This document shows, in pieces, positions 10,844 to 17,632 of a stretch of 64,000 nt of DNA (position 1 is its first letter; each line of letters begins with the position of its first letter). The translations under genes and the position numbers were made by a program. The notes under the pieces are model-generated. The model had not been told where the DNA came from and ran no database searches. It saw nothing but the letters and a program-made list of their open reading frames with translations. Location: contig QCVS01000001.1 of NCBI GenBank assembly GCA_003210285.1, forward strand, positions 167,521 to 231,520, given 5' to 3'. The stretch comes from Prochlorococcus sp. AG-686-J21. Its GTDB lineage: Bacteria > Cyanobacteriota > Cyanobacteriia > PCC-6307 > Cyanobiaceae.

Positions 10844-12634
10844 TTATTTGTTTTCATTCCAAACTTTTAAAATTTCTCTAGCCATAGGTAGTGCATGTAC
10901 GGATCCTCCTCCAGGTGTATTTTGTGCAAAAGCAACTATTAACAATTCACTTTTATCCGAAGGAGTAAAACAAACAAACCATGCATGATCTGAACCTCCT
11001 TCTCCATCCTCAGCAGTACCAGTTTTGCCAGAAACTGGAGGAAGATTAGATACCCCATAATTGATAGAAACCCCTGTTCCAGATTCAACTACTTTTTTTA
11101 ATCCATTTTTCACTAGCTGAAGATTATTTGGATCAATATCAATTTTTATCCGCTTTTGATTTGTGACTATTTGATCTTCTTTTTTAGATAAATGGGGAGT
11201 TACTAAATAACCACCATTCGCTATTACTGCATATGCACGAGCTATTTGAATAGGCGTAACTTGGACAACAAATTGACCAATAGACATACTCGCGATATCC
11301 TCCGGAACCCAAGGAGTTCTTCCTGGTTTTCCCCATCCTCTCCCTTTTTTAGCCCATTGACTACTTGCCACTAAACCTACATTTTCTTGTTCTGAAATCT
11401 CGATTCCAGATAGTGCGGCAAAGCCGAGCTTCTTAGAAACGTTATAAATTTCATCTACACCTACGCCATAACCAATCTGATAAAAAAAAGTATTACTTGA
11501 AACTCGCAAAGCATCTTCATAACCTATTGTTCCAAAACCTAAGTCATTATGTTCTCTAAAACATTGACTTCCATATACGATACAAGGTTTAGTTTCTAAA
11601 AAAGTTTCAGGAGGAAACCTTCCACTTTCTAAACCAGCTATAGCCGTTACAATTTTCCAAACACTACCGGGATCATATGCATTTAAAGCTCTATTAAATA
11701 ACGGTTTAGTGGGAGAATTGAACAGAGCATTGTATTCTTTTTCTGGTTTAAAGTCTTTCGAAAAAAAATTCAAGTCAAAAGTTGGTTTACTAGCCATCGC
11801 TCTTATTGCACCATCTCTAGGATCCATAACTATTATGGCTCCTCCATTTTTATCTTTAAGCACTTCTTCAGCGATTAATTGTAAATTCAAATCAATTGTT
11901 AATTCAAGGTCTTTCCCTTGTTTTGATGGTTTAATACCTAAAGATTTTGTAAACGTGCCAGAAGAGTTTACTTCAATCATTTCTCCTCCCCATTCTCCTC
12001 TTATATGATCTTCAAAAACAAACTCAATTCCAGTTCGTCCTATTAAATCATTTAATTTATAACCTTTTTTAGACAAAATATTAAATTCAGAATCTGTAAT
12101 AGGTTGCGTATATCCAATCACATGAGAAGCAACAGTTTTATAAGGATAATTTCTAATCGTTTTTATTGAAATCTCTAAACCATTTAAGATATTTTCATTT
12201 TCTTTAAATTTGATAACTTGCTTAACTGTTAAATCATCTAACAGAGTTATTGAAAATTTATTATTTTTTACACCATCAGAATATTTCTTTTGAAGTGAAT
12301 CAGATGAAATCTTGAATAACATAGAAATGTTTGATTTATAATTCTGCCATGCTCTTTCATTAACGTATTGAGGTTTAATTATCAAAGAGTACTTTAAACG
12401 GCTATCTGCCAAAATCAATCCGTTTTTGTCTAATATCCGCCCTCTAATTGGTTGAGTTGCAATTAACCTAATTCTATTTTCATCAGACATTTTTTTGTAA
12501 GTCTCATGATTTAATAATTGAAGAAAAACTAATCTAATTAATATTAATAGAAAAGTAAAAGTAGTAATTAAATAAAAAACCAAAGGCTCTCTATTAAAAG
12601 AGGGGAACTTATTTTTTAAGTTTCTATTTTTCAA
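10844..12634 (-). CDS. mrdA: Penicillin-binding protein 2, peptidoglycan transpeptidase
   Basis: The 596-residue protein has one N-terminal membrane segment (about 19-40), a PBP dimerisation domain and a C-terminal transpeptidase domain. The catalytic motifs are present: S324-x-x-K327 within DPGSVWK, an SSN motif in the next region and K537-T-G. PBP2 cross-links peptidoglycan during elongation and normally works with RodA and MreB, so it is notable that an island carrying murA and mreB begins less than 2 kb upstream of it. A 50-codon ORF ends 4 bp upstream on the same strand. Confidence 0.93.
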   Translation of the reverse strand: MKNRNLKNKFPSFNREPLVFYLITTFTFLLILIRLVFLQLLNHETYKKMSDENRIRLIATQPIRGRILDKNGLILADSRLKYSLIIKPQYVNERAWQNYKSNISMLFKISSDSLQKKYSDGVKNNKFSITLLDDLTVKQVIKFKENENILNGLEISIKTIRNYPYKTVASHVIGYTQPITDSEFNILSKKGYKLNDLIGRTGIEFVFEDHIRGEWGGEMIEVNSSGTFTKSLGIKPSKQGKDLELTIDLNLQLIAEEVLKDKNGGAIIVMDPRDGAIRAMASKPTFDLNFFSKDFKPEKEYNALFNSPTKPLFNRALNAYDPGSVWKIVTAIAGLESGRFPPETFLETKPCIVYGSQCFREHNDLGFGTIGYEDALRVSSNTFFYQIGYGVGVDEIYNVSKKLGFAALSGIEISEQENVGLVASSQWAKKGRGWGKPGRTPWVPEDIASMSIGQFVVQVTPIQIARAYAVIANGGYLVTPHLSKKEDQIVTNQKRIKIDIDPNNLQLVKNGLKKVVESGTGVSINYGVSNLPPVSGKTGTAEDGEGGSDHAWFVCFTPSDKSELLIVAFAQNTPGGGSVHALPMAREILKVWNENK

Positions 12635-12638
12635 GAAT

Positions 12639-12791
12639 TTATATCTCTTTCTGTAAAAAATTTTTTTCTAACAAATTAATAATCTCCTTCATACTTTTTA
12701 ATTTTTGCAGTAAAAATTTATAATCATTTGGAGTCTTACCTTTATCAAATTCCAAACTTGATATAGCTTTTCCTTGTTCTTTGTTATCCAT
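12639..12791 (-). CDS. Small hypothetical protein, 50 residues
   Basis: An open frame runs from an ATG at 12791 to a TAA at 12639, giving a lysine-rich protein that begins MDNKEQGKAISSLEFDKG and ends LLEKNFLQKEI. It lies 4 bp upstream of the PBP2 start codon on the same strand, so it could be translated with it. The LLQKLKSMKEIINLLEK stretch would form an amphipathic helix. I recognise no family, and no strong ribosome-binding site is visible, so it may also be chance coding in an AT-rich leader. Confidence 0.42.
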   Translation of the reverse strand: MDNKEQGKAISSLEFDKGKTPNDYKFLLQKLKSMKEIINLLEKNFLQKEI

Positions 12792-12897
12792 AAATCAAAT
12801 AATAAGTTGACTTTAAAAACTAAACTTGCTTTATATTATCCTAAATAATAAATTACAAATCATCAAAGTAATATTAAAGTCTATTTAATAAAGCAAT

Positions 12898-13506
12898 TTA
12901 AATTGACTGATCTAAGTTTTGTTCAAAATAAGGATTACAACTGTTTTTTGATACACCTGAAGACCAACCAATAAACGCTGACACAAATACAACGACAATT
13001 ATAGGTAGTAGGGCTCTCTGAGTATTTTCAAGACTTAGCCATTCCTTCCAACTTCTGAGAAATCTATCTCTTTGAAATTTTCTTTTTTCATTTTCTTGAG
13101 CTCTGGCTTTTTTAGCAAAAGACTTTTTTACCCACTTTTCAAAAGGTAGCTTTTTTGTTATTGCCATTTTCCTCTCAACTTCTAATAGTTGTCCAGAGTT
13201 AAGCTGAGGATGAAATGTGCTTATAAGCTCCAGAGTCTTCAGAAACATTTCTACACTTGCATCTTTTATGAGTTTTTGATCTTGACTTAAATCAGCCCAG
13301 TCAATTTCAGGATAAAACCGATTTCTGTTTGGCTGGATTTGCTCTTCTGACATTTGTCCTGGTTCTCTTAACCATCTATTAGTATTCTCATCAAACCTTC
13401 TCCAATACAAAAATGGATTAATAAAGATTGTTTTCCCTGCAATTTTGACAACATCTTGTTGTAAGTGATTGCTAATTTTATTATCAGAACTTTTCGGATT
13501 AACCAA
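12898..13506 (-). CDS. Conserved-looking hypothetical protein with C-terminal membrane anchor
   Basis: The 202-residue protein has a soluble N-terminal part with an aromatic-rich block (NPFLYWRRFDENTNRWLREP), a highly basic stretch near 120-150, and a single hydrophobic segment at about 166-181 (LLPIIVVVFVSAFIGW) near the C-terminus, so it is probably a tail-anchored type protein facing the cytoplasm. I do not recognise the family. It is on the same strand as the PBP2 gene but separated from the small ORF by about 106 bp, and 90 bp from the nuclease gene upstream. Confidence 0.75.
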   Translation of the reverse strand: MVNPKSSDNKISNHLQQDVVKIAGKTIFINPFLYWRRFDENTNRWLREPGQMSEEQIQPNRNRFYPEIDWADLSQDQKLIKDASVEMFLKTLELISTFHPQLNSGQLLEVERKMAITKKLPFEKWVKKSFAKKARAQENEKRKFQRDRFLRSWKEWLSLENTQRALLPIIVVVFVSAFIGWSSGVSKNSCNPYFEQNLDQSI

Positions 13507-13596
13507 AATCTAAAATTTATTATCTACTTAAAGATTATCTTTATTTAAAAATTTATCCAGAATTATCAAATAATATTATTTTTTTAGTATCAATAA

Positions 13597-14310
13597 TTAA
13601 ATTTTTGACAACTGCCAACGCTTTTTTAAATAATTACAATATTCACATTTAAAAGATGGTGGAGGAAAGACATTAGATCTGAGAAGTTTTACTGTTTCAA
13701 TAACTTTGCCTTCTACCCATAATGAAGAACAATCTAACTGAATAAAATGCACGTCAAATTTCAACTGATTATTAAAAAATTTCTCATTCTTTTTTCCATT
13801 AAAATAAAGAAGATATGCTTCATCTGCAACTTTGAAACCGTTTTTTCTAAATAACCACTGATACATTTCTAATTGTCTTTTATATGCTTTTGGATAATCA
13901 TATTTATTAAAAGTTTCACACCAATCAAAATTATTTTTTGATGTCGCTTTTACGTCAACTATGATTAATTCTCCATTTCTTTTTTGCCAGATATCATCCA
14001 CCGCACCACCAAAGTCATAATTATGCTCAATGGATTTATATCTTATTCCTTTAAAGTTACTCCTCCAAATATCTATATTTTTATGTTTAAAAGGGACAGC
14101 ATCAATATTATGTTCAATAAATAAAGGATGAGGCTCCTGTTTATCGCGATAATAATCAAACTCATTTTTACATAAATTATCTACCGCAATATTTAAAGTG
14201 AAAGGTAATGATGGAGGTTTGATTTTATGTTTTTTATCAAGAACACAACATCTAGGACAATTAAGATATTTTTCAACAGTAGACCTACTTAATTTAATAA
14301 CTTCATCCAT
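13597..14310 (-). CDS. PD-(D/E)XK nuclease family protein with Cas4/RecB-like cysteines
   Basis: The 237-residue protein carries the RecB-type nuclease signature: acidic residues in GGAVDDIW (D105, D106), IIVDVKAT giving D119-x-K121, and the QLEMYQWL block with Q146 (motif QxxxY). Cysteines C18 and C21 near the N-terminus and C222 and C225 near the C-terminus are placed as in Cas4 and AddB-type nucleases that hold an iron-sulfur cluster. It is therefore probably a DNA exonuclease or repair nuclease. No CRISPR array or cas genes are visible, so this is a stand-alone member. Its start codon lies 47 bp outside the left boundary repeat of the island. Confidence 0.78.
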   Translation of the reverse strand: MDEVIKLSRSTVEKYLNCPRCCVLDKKHKIKPPSLPFTLNIAVDNLCKNEFDYYRDKQEPHPLFIEHNIDAVPFKHKNIDIWRSNFKGIRYKSIEHNYDFGGAVDDIWQKRNGELIIVDVKATSKNNFDWCETFNKYDYPKAYKRQLEMYQWLFRKNGFKVADEAYLLYFNGKKNEKFFNNQLKFDVHFIQLDCSSLWVEGKVIETVKLLRSNVFPPPSFKCEYCNYLKKRWQLSKI

Positions 14311-14356
14311 AATCGTTTTTTATTTCTTTAAAGATACAAAGATAACCAAATTATTT

Positions 14357-14371
14357 TTATTCCCACTCAAT
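14357..14371. repeat. Left boundary direct repeat (attL-like), displaced guaA 3' end
   Basis: TTATTCCCACTCAAT is identical to the 15 bp ending the guaA gene at 21500-21514. Extending to the right, five of the next seven bases also match. On the reverse strand the frame reads GTIEWE and a TAA stop, which is the C-terminus of GuaA, although no guaA gene lies here. This is expected for a duplicated integration core. Confidence 0.72.
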
Positions 14372-14443
14372 AGTCCCTCCAAAAAGGTTAATAAAAAAGA
14401 CAGTTATATCAATGGGTCTGAACATATTATAACACGTATTCCG

Positions 14444-14466
14444 CCACGTGAAACCCACGTGAAACC
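14444..14466 (+). repeat. Tandem pair of 11-bp units CCACGTGAAAC near left island end
   Basis: Two head-to-tail copies of CCACGTGAAAC occupy 14444-14465, followed by C. A degraded copy (CACGTATT) precedes them. A 21-bp stretch of this pair is identical at 21441-21461 near the right end. Direct repeats with one-helical-turn spacing inside both ends of an element look like arm-type binding sites of a tyrosine recombinase, though a regulatory role is also possible. Confidence 0.65.
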
Positions 14467-14598
14467 TAGTAGGCAGCGAACCATAAGAAAAAATATTTAT
14501 TACTTTACTTTCATAGAGATGTAAAGATTATTTTGAGTATCTTACAAAAGAAATAAGTACTGATTGACTTATCGAAAGTTCCATAGATAATCTTTATT

Positions 14599-15537
14599 TT
14601 GGATATAAATAGATTATTGTTTTTCAATCCACGCTTAATTATTATTGGATGCTTAAGACCTTCTGTTCAGTTTGAGTTGTTAAAAAAAGCTAATAGATTT
14701 CCTATTATTTCTTTTTATTTATTCCAGAATATTGTACTCGGTTGGTTGGCTGAACCTCTTTATTGGTTGCAAAAAATTCTTTACAAGAAGCCAAAGAATA
14801 TGCCTGATCCAATTTTTATCATAGGTGCATGGAGAAGTGGAACAACATACCTCCACACAGAAATAGTTAAAGCTACTAAAGCAGCTACAATAAAAAATAC
14901 GTTTTCATGTTGCCCTCAGGCAGCCTTAATATTTAAAGAACTTTTTCGCAAATTTATACCATCTTATAAAAATAGATTTTTTGATTGGGTCCCATTATTA
15001 GCAGAGGGACCTCAAGAGTTAGATATTGCATTAATGAGATTGAGTTGCGAACATCCTCCAACATCAATTGGTCTTGGAAAGTCATTATCTAAGGATTTAG
15101 AAAGATGGTACAAATGGAAAGCTACATTAGATTTCAAAAAAAAATTAAAATTACTTCTTGAATGGGCATGGATTCATGATGGTTTACCTGGAAAAGTTTT
15201 TATCAATAAAGCTCCAGCATTTACAACGAGAGTTGACTTATTACTTGAGTTATTTCCCAACTCAAAATTTATTTACATTGAACGTAAATACGATCATGTG
15301 AAAAGTATAGAAAAATCTATCAAATCATTTAATAAAGAATTTGGTTTTATTCCATATCTTGGGAACGCAGAGAAAGATGCAAAGTTTACTAGATCCTTCA
15401 TATTAGATAAATGGCAAATAATGAAAAATCTTATTCCTAAGGACAATTTAATAGAAGTTACATATGAAGATCTTATAAAAACTCCAAAAAAAACTATAGA
15501 TAATATCAAAACGTTTACAGGGGTAAGTGTTATTTAA
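14599..15537 (+). CDS. Sulfotransferase family protein, possibly C-terminally short
   Basis: The 312-residue protein has the 5'-phosphosulfate binding loop of PAPS-dependent sulfotransferases, FIIGAWRSGTTYLH (residues 73-86), and a matching 3'-phosphate region near FIYIERKYDHVKSI (about 224-237). It would move sulfate from PAPS to an unknown acceptor, often a glycan or lipid. It ends soon after the YEDL block (TFTGVSVI), slightly earlier than most relatives, so some C-terminal residues may be lost. The TTG at 14599 is used because no ATG precedes the conserved part. It is the first gene inside the left end of the putative island and is convergent with two small paralogs. Confidence 0.82.
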   Translation: MDINRLLFFNPRLIIIGCLRPSVQFELLKKANRFPIISFYLFQNIVLGWLAEPLYWLQKILYKKPKNMPDPIFIIGAWRSGTTYLHTEIVKATKAATIKNTFSCCPQAALIFKELFRKFIPSYKNRFFDWVPLLAEGPQELDIALMRLSCEHPPTSIGLGKSLSKDLERWYKWKATLDFKKKLKLLLEWAWIHDGLPGKVFINKAPAFTTRVDLLLELFPNSKFIYIERKYDHVKSIEKSIKSFNKEFGFIPYLGNAEKDAKFTRSFILDKWQIMKNLIPKDNLIEVTYEDLIKTPKKTIDNIKTFTGVSVI

Positions 15538-15549
15538 ATCAAAAATAAA

Positions 15550-15858
15550 TTAGAAGATTTTGGCAAGCGCATCAATTAAAGGAGTTTGATTAGGATATTT
15601 TTTTTCAAATCTACAGGCTGCTTCAGTAGTTGGAATTATTTCATGAAGAAGGAGATCTTCAACCCATTCAAGATCATTCTGTACAAAATCTTCTTTTGCA
15701 ACTGATTTAAGTAATTCTATTTTTAATTTATCCCAAGCTTGTTTTTTATCATAATTATTTTGTTGCTGTATTTGCTTAAAAGTTGATTGAATACCTAGAT
15801 ACCATTTTCTGACTTGTTCGACATTATCAAAACCAGATGTATCTATAAATTTAGTCAA
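15550..15858 (-). CDS. Small protein of unknown function, paralog A
   Basis: The 102-residue acidic, helical protein is unrecognised, but it is clearly related to the gene 64 bp upstream (15923-16237). Shared features are a W..GI....K.. block near the N-terminus, W..L..E, a DDL/NDLEW block and a C-terminal TPL(I/L)DAL motif. It has no signal peptide or membrane segment. It is convergent with the sulfotransferase gene (12-bp gap). Confidence 0.75.
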   Translation of the reverse strand: MTKFIDTSGFDNVEQVRKWYLGIQSTFKQIQQQNNYDKKQAWDKLKIELLKSVAKEDFVQNDLEWVEDLLLHEIIPTTEAACRFEKKYPNQTPLIDALAKIF

Positions 15859-15922
15859 ACTATAAATAAATGCTTGAAAAACACTTATTTTTTATTTGCT
15901 TATAAAAAAACATAATAGATAT

Positions 15923-16237
15923 TTAAGATCCAGATATATTACGAGCTCTAAGATTACCAAGAGCATCTAACAGAGGCGTTGAATGTTTAAATCTAATAGT
16001 AAGTCTTACCGCTTCCCACAAAGTAATATCTCTTTTTGATGTAAGAATTTCTCTGGTCCAAGCCAAGTCATCCTCACCATATTGACCCTTAGGAGTAATT
16101 CTTCTTATCTCATTTTCAAGTTCTTTCCAAACCTGCTCATCTGTCCAGTTACGGATTGTTTTGAGATCTTTATAGAGAGTTCTTATTCCGCTCTGCCACT
16201 CATCCATTCTCTTTTCCATTTTTTCAATATTATTCAT
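15923..16237 (-). CDS. Small protein of unknown function, paralog B
   Basis: This 104-residue protein is a diverged copy of paralog A: W14..GI....K, W..LENEIRR, DDLAW, and TPLLDALGNL near the end. It begins at the ATG at 16237, overlapping by 4 bp (ATGA) the stop codon of a 67-codon ORF upstream, which suggests translational coupling. No domain is recognised. The duplication inside the island suggests either a pair of interacting subunits or a simple tandem duplication. Confidence 0.75.
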   Translation of the reverse strand: MNNIEKMEKRMDEWQSGIRTLYKDLKTIRNWTDEQVWKELENEIRRITPKGQYGEDDLAWTREILTSKRDITLWEAVRLTIRFKHSTPLLDALGNLRARNISGS

Positions 16238-16437
16238 GATTTAACTCTTAGTGTCGAATTTAATACTTTTTTCATGAATTTTCTTAAACTATATTTTCCA
16301 AAGGGCAAAAATCTTGATGCTTGCAGTAATTTTTTTTCTAAAAATGCAACATACTTTCGGTGAGAAATAGATTCCATGAAAAAACCTGAAATATATGAAC
16401 TTAACCATCCAAACAAGCAAATTCTTCGAATCCACAT
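16234..16437 (-). CDS. Small basic hypothetical protein
   Basis: The 67-codon frame is rich in basic and aromatic residues (for example KKLLQASRFLPFGKYSLRKF), with a hydrophobic N-terminus if the first ATG is used. An internal methionine at residue 21 would give a shorter, soluble form of about 47 residues. The stop overlaps the start of paralog B by 4 bp, which supports real translation. No family is recognised, and the remaining gap up to the RHH gene is only 19 bp, so it may lie in one transcript starting at the RHH promoter. Confidence 0.45.
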   Translation of the reverse strand: MWIRRICLFGWLSSYISGFFMESISHRKYVAFLEKKLLQASRFLPFGKYSLRKFMKKVLNSTLRVKS

Positions 16438-16456
16438 AACTTTTTACTCAAGTGAT

Positions 16457-16948
16457 TTAAACATTTAAATCCTTATTGTTGTTGATTTTACTGAGCATTA
16501 CATTCATTTTTTTAATCTTATAATCTGTTTCCAATTCTAATTCTTCAATCAAACCGTCTGGTTTCAAAGCCTCTTCTACTAATAATAAATCTTCTCCCAC
16601 TGATTCTTGCATTGGTTCCTCTAATGATTCTTTATTGGATTCTGATATTAATGAAAGTATATCTTCAATTTGTTTTAATTTAGAATTTTCATCAATATCT
16701 GATTGATTTGAACTCTTAGATTTTAAAATTTCATTAATTAATAATTTACTTTCATCAATTTTTGATTTTAAATCATCTGACTTTGCCTTCGATAAAAGAG
16801 ATTGATATTTTTTAGAATTCATTGCATCTTCTACAATGCTTCCAACCATACTAGATAACGATCTGCGCTCAATTTTTGCAATTACCTTAAGCTTTTTAAA
16901 TAACTCTTTCTGAAAAAGAACCTGTACCCTATCAAGCTTAGTAGGCAT
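16457..16948 (-). CDS. Ribbon-helix-helix DNA-binding regulator with acidic C-terminal extension
   Basis: From the ATG at 16948 the 163-residue protein begins MPTKLDRVQVLFQKELFKKL, and its first 50 residues form a clear RHH domain: beta-strand DRVQVLF, helix A KELFKKLKVIAKIER and helix B SLSSMVGSIVEDAM. The rest is acidic, with predicted coil. A longer frame upstream is possible but would run into the promoter motif, so I reject it. Motif ATAAGTGTGTA lies 30 bp before the start codon, overlapping a good -10 element (TATACT), which fits autorepression. Identical motifs precede the murA operon and mreB, so this is the likely regulator of both. Confidence 0.82.
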   Translation of the reverse strand: MPTKLDRVQVLFQKELFKKLKVIAKIERRSLSSMVGSIVEDAMNSKKYQSLLSKAKSDDLKSKIDESKLLINEILKSKSSNQSDIDENSKLKQIEDILSLISESNKESLEEPMQESVGEDLLLVEEALKPDGLIEELELETDYKIKKMNVMLSKINNNKDLNV

Positions 16949-16978
16949 TAGTTGATTAATGTAAATTACAGAAAACGA

Positions 16979-16989
16979 TACACACTTAT
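16979..16989 (-). promoter_or_regulatory. Operator-like motif ATAAGTGTGTA before the RHH gene
   Basis: On the reverse strand ATAAGTGTGTA occurs 30 bp upstream of the RHH start codon, directly after a -10-like TATACT. It is one of three copies in the island, each in sense orientation to the gene that follows. Placement over the transcription start would allow repression. Confidence 0.62.
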
Positions 16990-17097
16990 AGTATAACAAA
17001 TAGTATTTATTAATACTAATCCGGCAAATTAACTTTAAATGTTTATTGTTATTTATAGGTTATATCATGATATCCAAATAACAAACAAATATTCAAA

Positions 17098-17125
17098 GTG
17101 TGTTATAGTATGTATAAGTGTGTAA
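17098..17125 (+). promoter_or_regulatory. Operator-like motif before the murA operon, two GTGTGT half-sites
   Basis: GTATGTATAAGTGTGTA at 17108-17124 is identical to the reverse-strand sequence before mreB. A second GTGTGTTA at 17098-17105 precedes it, 20 bp (two helical turns) upstream of the main GTGTGTAA. TATAGTA between them could be a -10 element. The downstream gene starts 241 bp further on, so a long leader or a small RNA lies between. Confidence 0.6.
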
Positions 17126-17126
17126 C

Positions 17127-17187
17127 TATTAAGAGACACATCTGCGAGGCAGTGGTGATGGGGATCACAACAGTCAAAAGTTTTTTT
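17127..17187 (+). ncRNA. Candidate small RNA or leader attenuator
   Basis: In the 366-bp gap between the RHH gene and the secreted protein gene, a 10-bp stem with two mismatches (CAGTGGTGAT at 17150-17159 against ATCACAACAG at 17164-17173, loop GGGG) is followed by seven T residues at 17181-17187. It starts just after the operator motif, so a roughly 60-nt transcript could end here, either as a small RNA or as attenuation of the murA operon. No family is recognised, and the rest of the gap to 17365 shows nothing clear. Confidence 0.33.
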
Positions 17188-17365
17188 AGCATTTATTTAA
17201 TTCTTCAGTGAAACAATTATTTGCTCAGTTAAAAACCTTAGAAAGTAATGCTTTCTTAAAAAGCAATCTATTAATACTTGGACTGATCAAATCTTAAAAT
17301 CTTTATTTTTGAGACATCAGAAATAATGAATCATTTTGAAAATGAATTATTCAAAGTAATTAAAA

Positions 17366-17629
17366 ATGAATAAGAAAACTGTATTAACAACGCTTCTATT
17401 TTTTCTTCCTTTAGCTTTTTTAGAACAAACAAAACCGGAAGCTTCATCTCTCGGTAGGAACAAAAGTGTTAATGCCTTCGATTTAACTAATACAAATCAA
17501 TCACCATTAATAAAGTTTTCATCTTCTGGAATCAATAATGTTGAAATAAAAAGTTGCTGGGAAAAGGGTGATTTAGCTTCTCAAAAACGATATTGTTCTT
17601 CATCAATGACAAACCTTGAAGACTTTTAA
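17366..17629 (+). CDS. Small secreted protein of unknown function
   Basis: The 87-residue protein begins with a basic-hydrophobic signal peptide (MNKKTVLTTLLFFLPLAFL), probably cleaved around residues 26-28, leaving about 60 residues with two cysteines, C64 and C77, that could form a disulfide outside the membrane. No family is recognised. It is 3 bp upstream of murA and is the first gene of the three-gene operon. It is a candidate periplasmic partner of the murA and lipoprotein products. Confidence 0.65.
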   Translation: MNKKTVLTTLLFFLPLAFLEQTKPEASSLGRNKSVNAFDLTNTNQSPLIKFSSSGINNVEIKSCWEKGDLASQKRYCSSSMTNLEDF

Positions 17630-17632
17630 TTT

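Noticed and set aside
14444-14466. CACGTG as a eukaryote-like E-box or a general cyanobacterial promoter box
   Set aside because: The units are direct tandem repeats confined to the two ends of the segment, with no start codon properly placed behind the left pair; an element-end role fits better.
14198-14524. Forward frame across the nuclease start and left boundary repeat
   Set aside because: It overlaps a well-supported gene on the other strand and the repeat elements, and its product has no recognisable feature.
17326-17373. 15-codon upstream frame overlapping the secreted protein start
   Set aside because: Too short to separate from chance in AT-rich sequence; no ribosome-binding site is visible.
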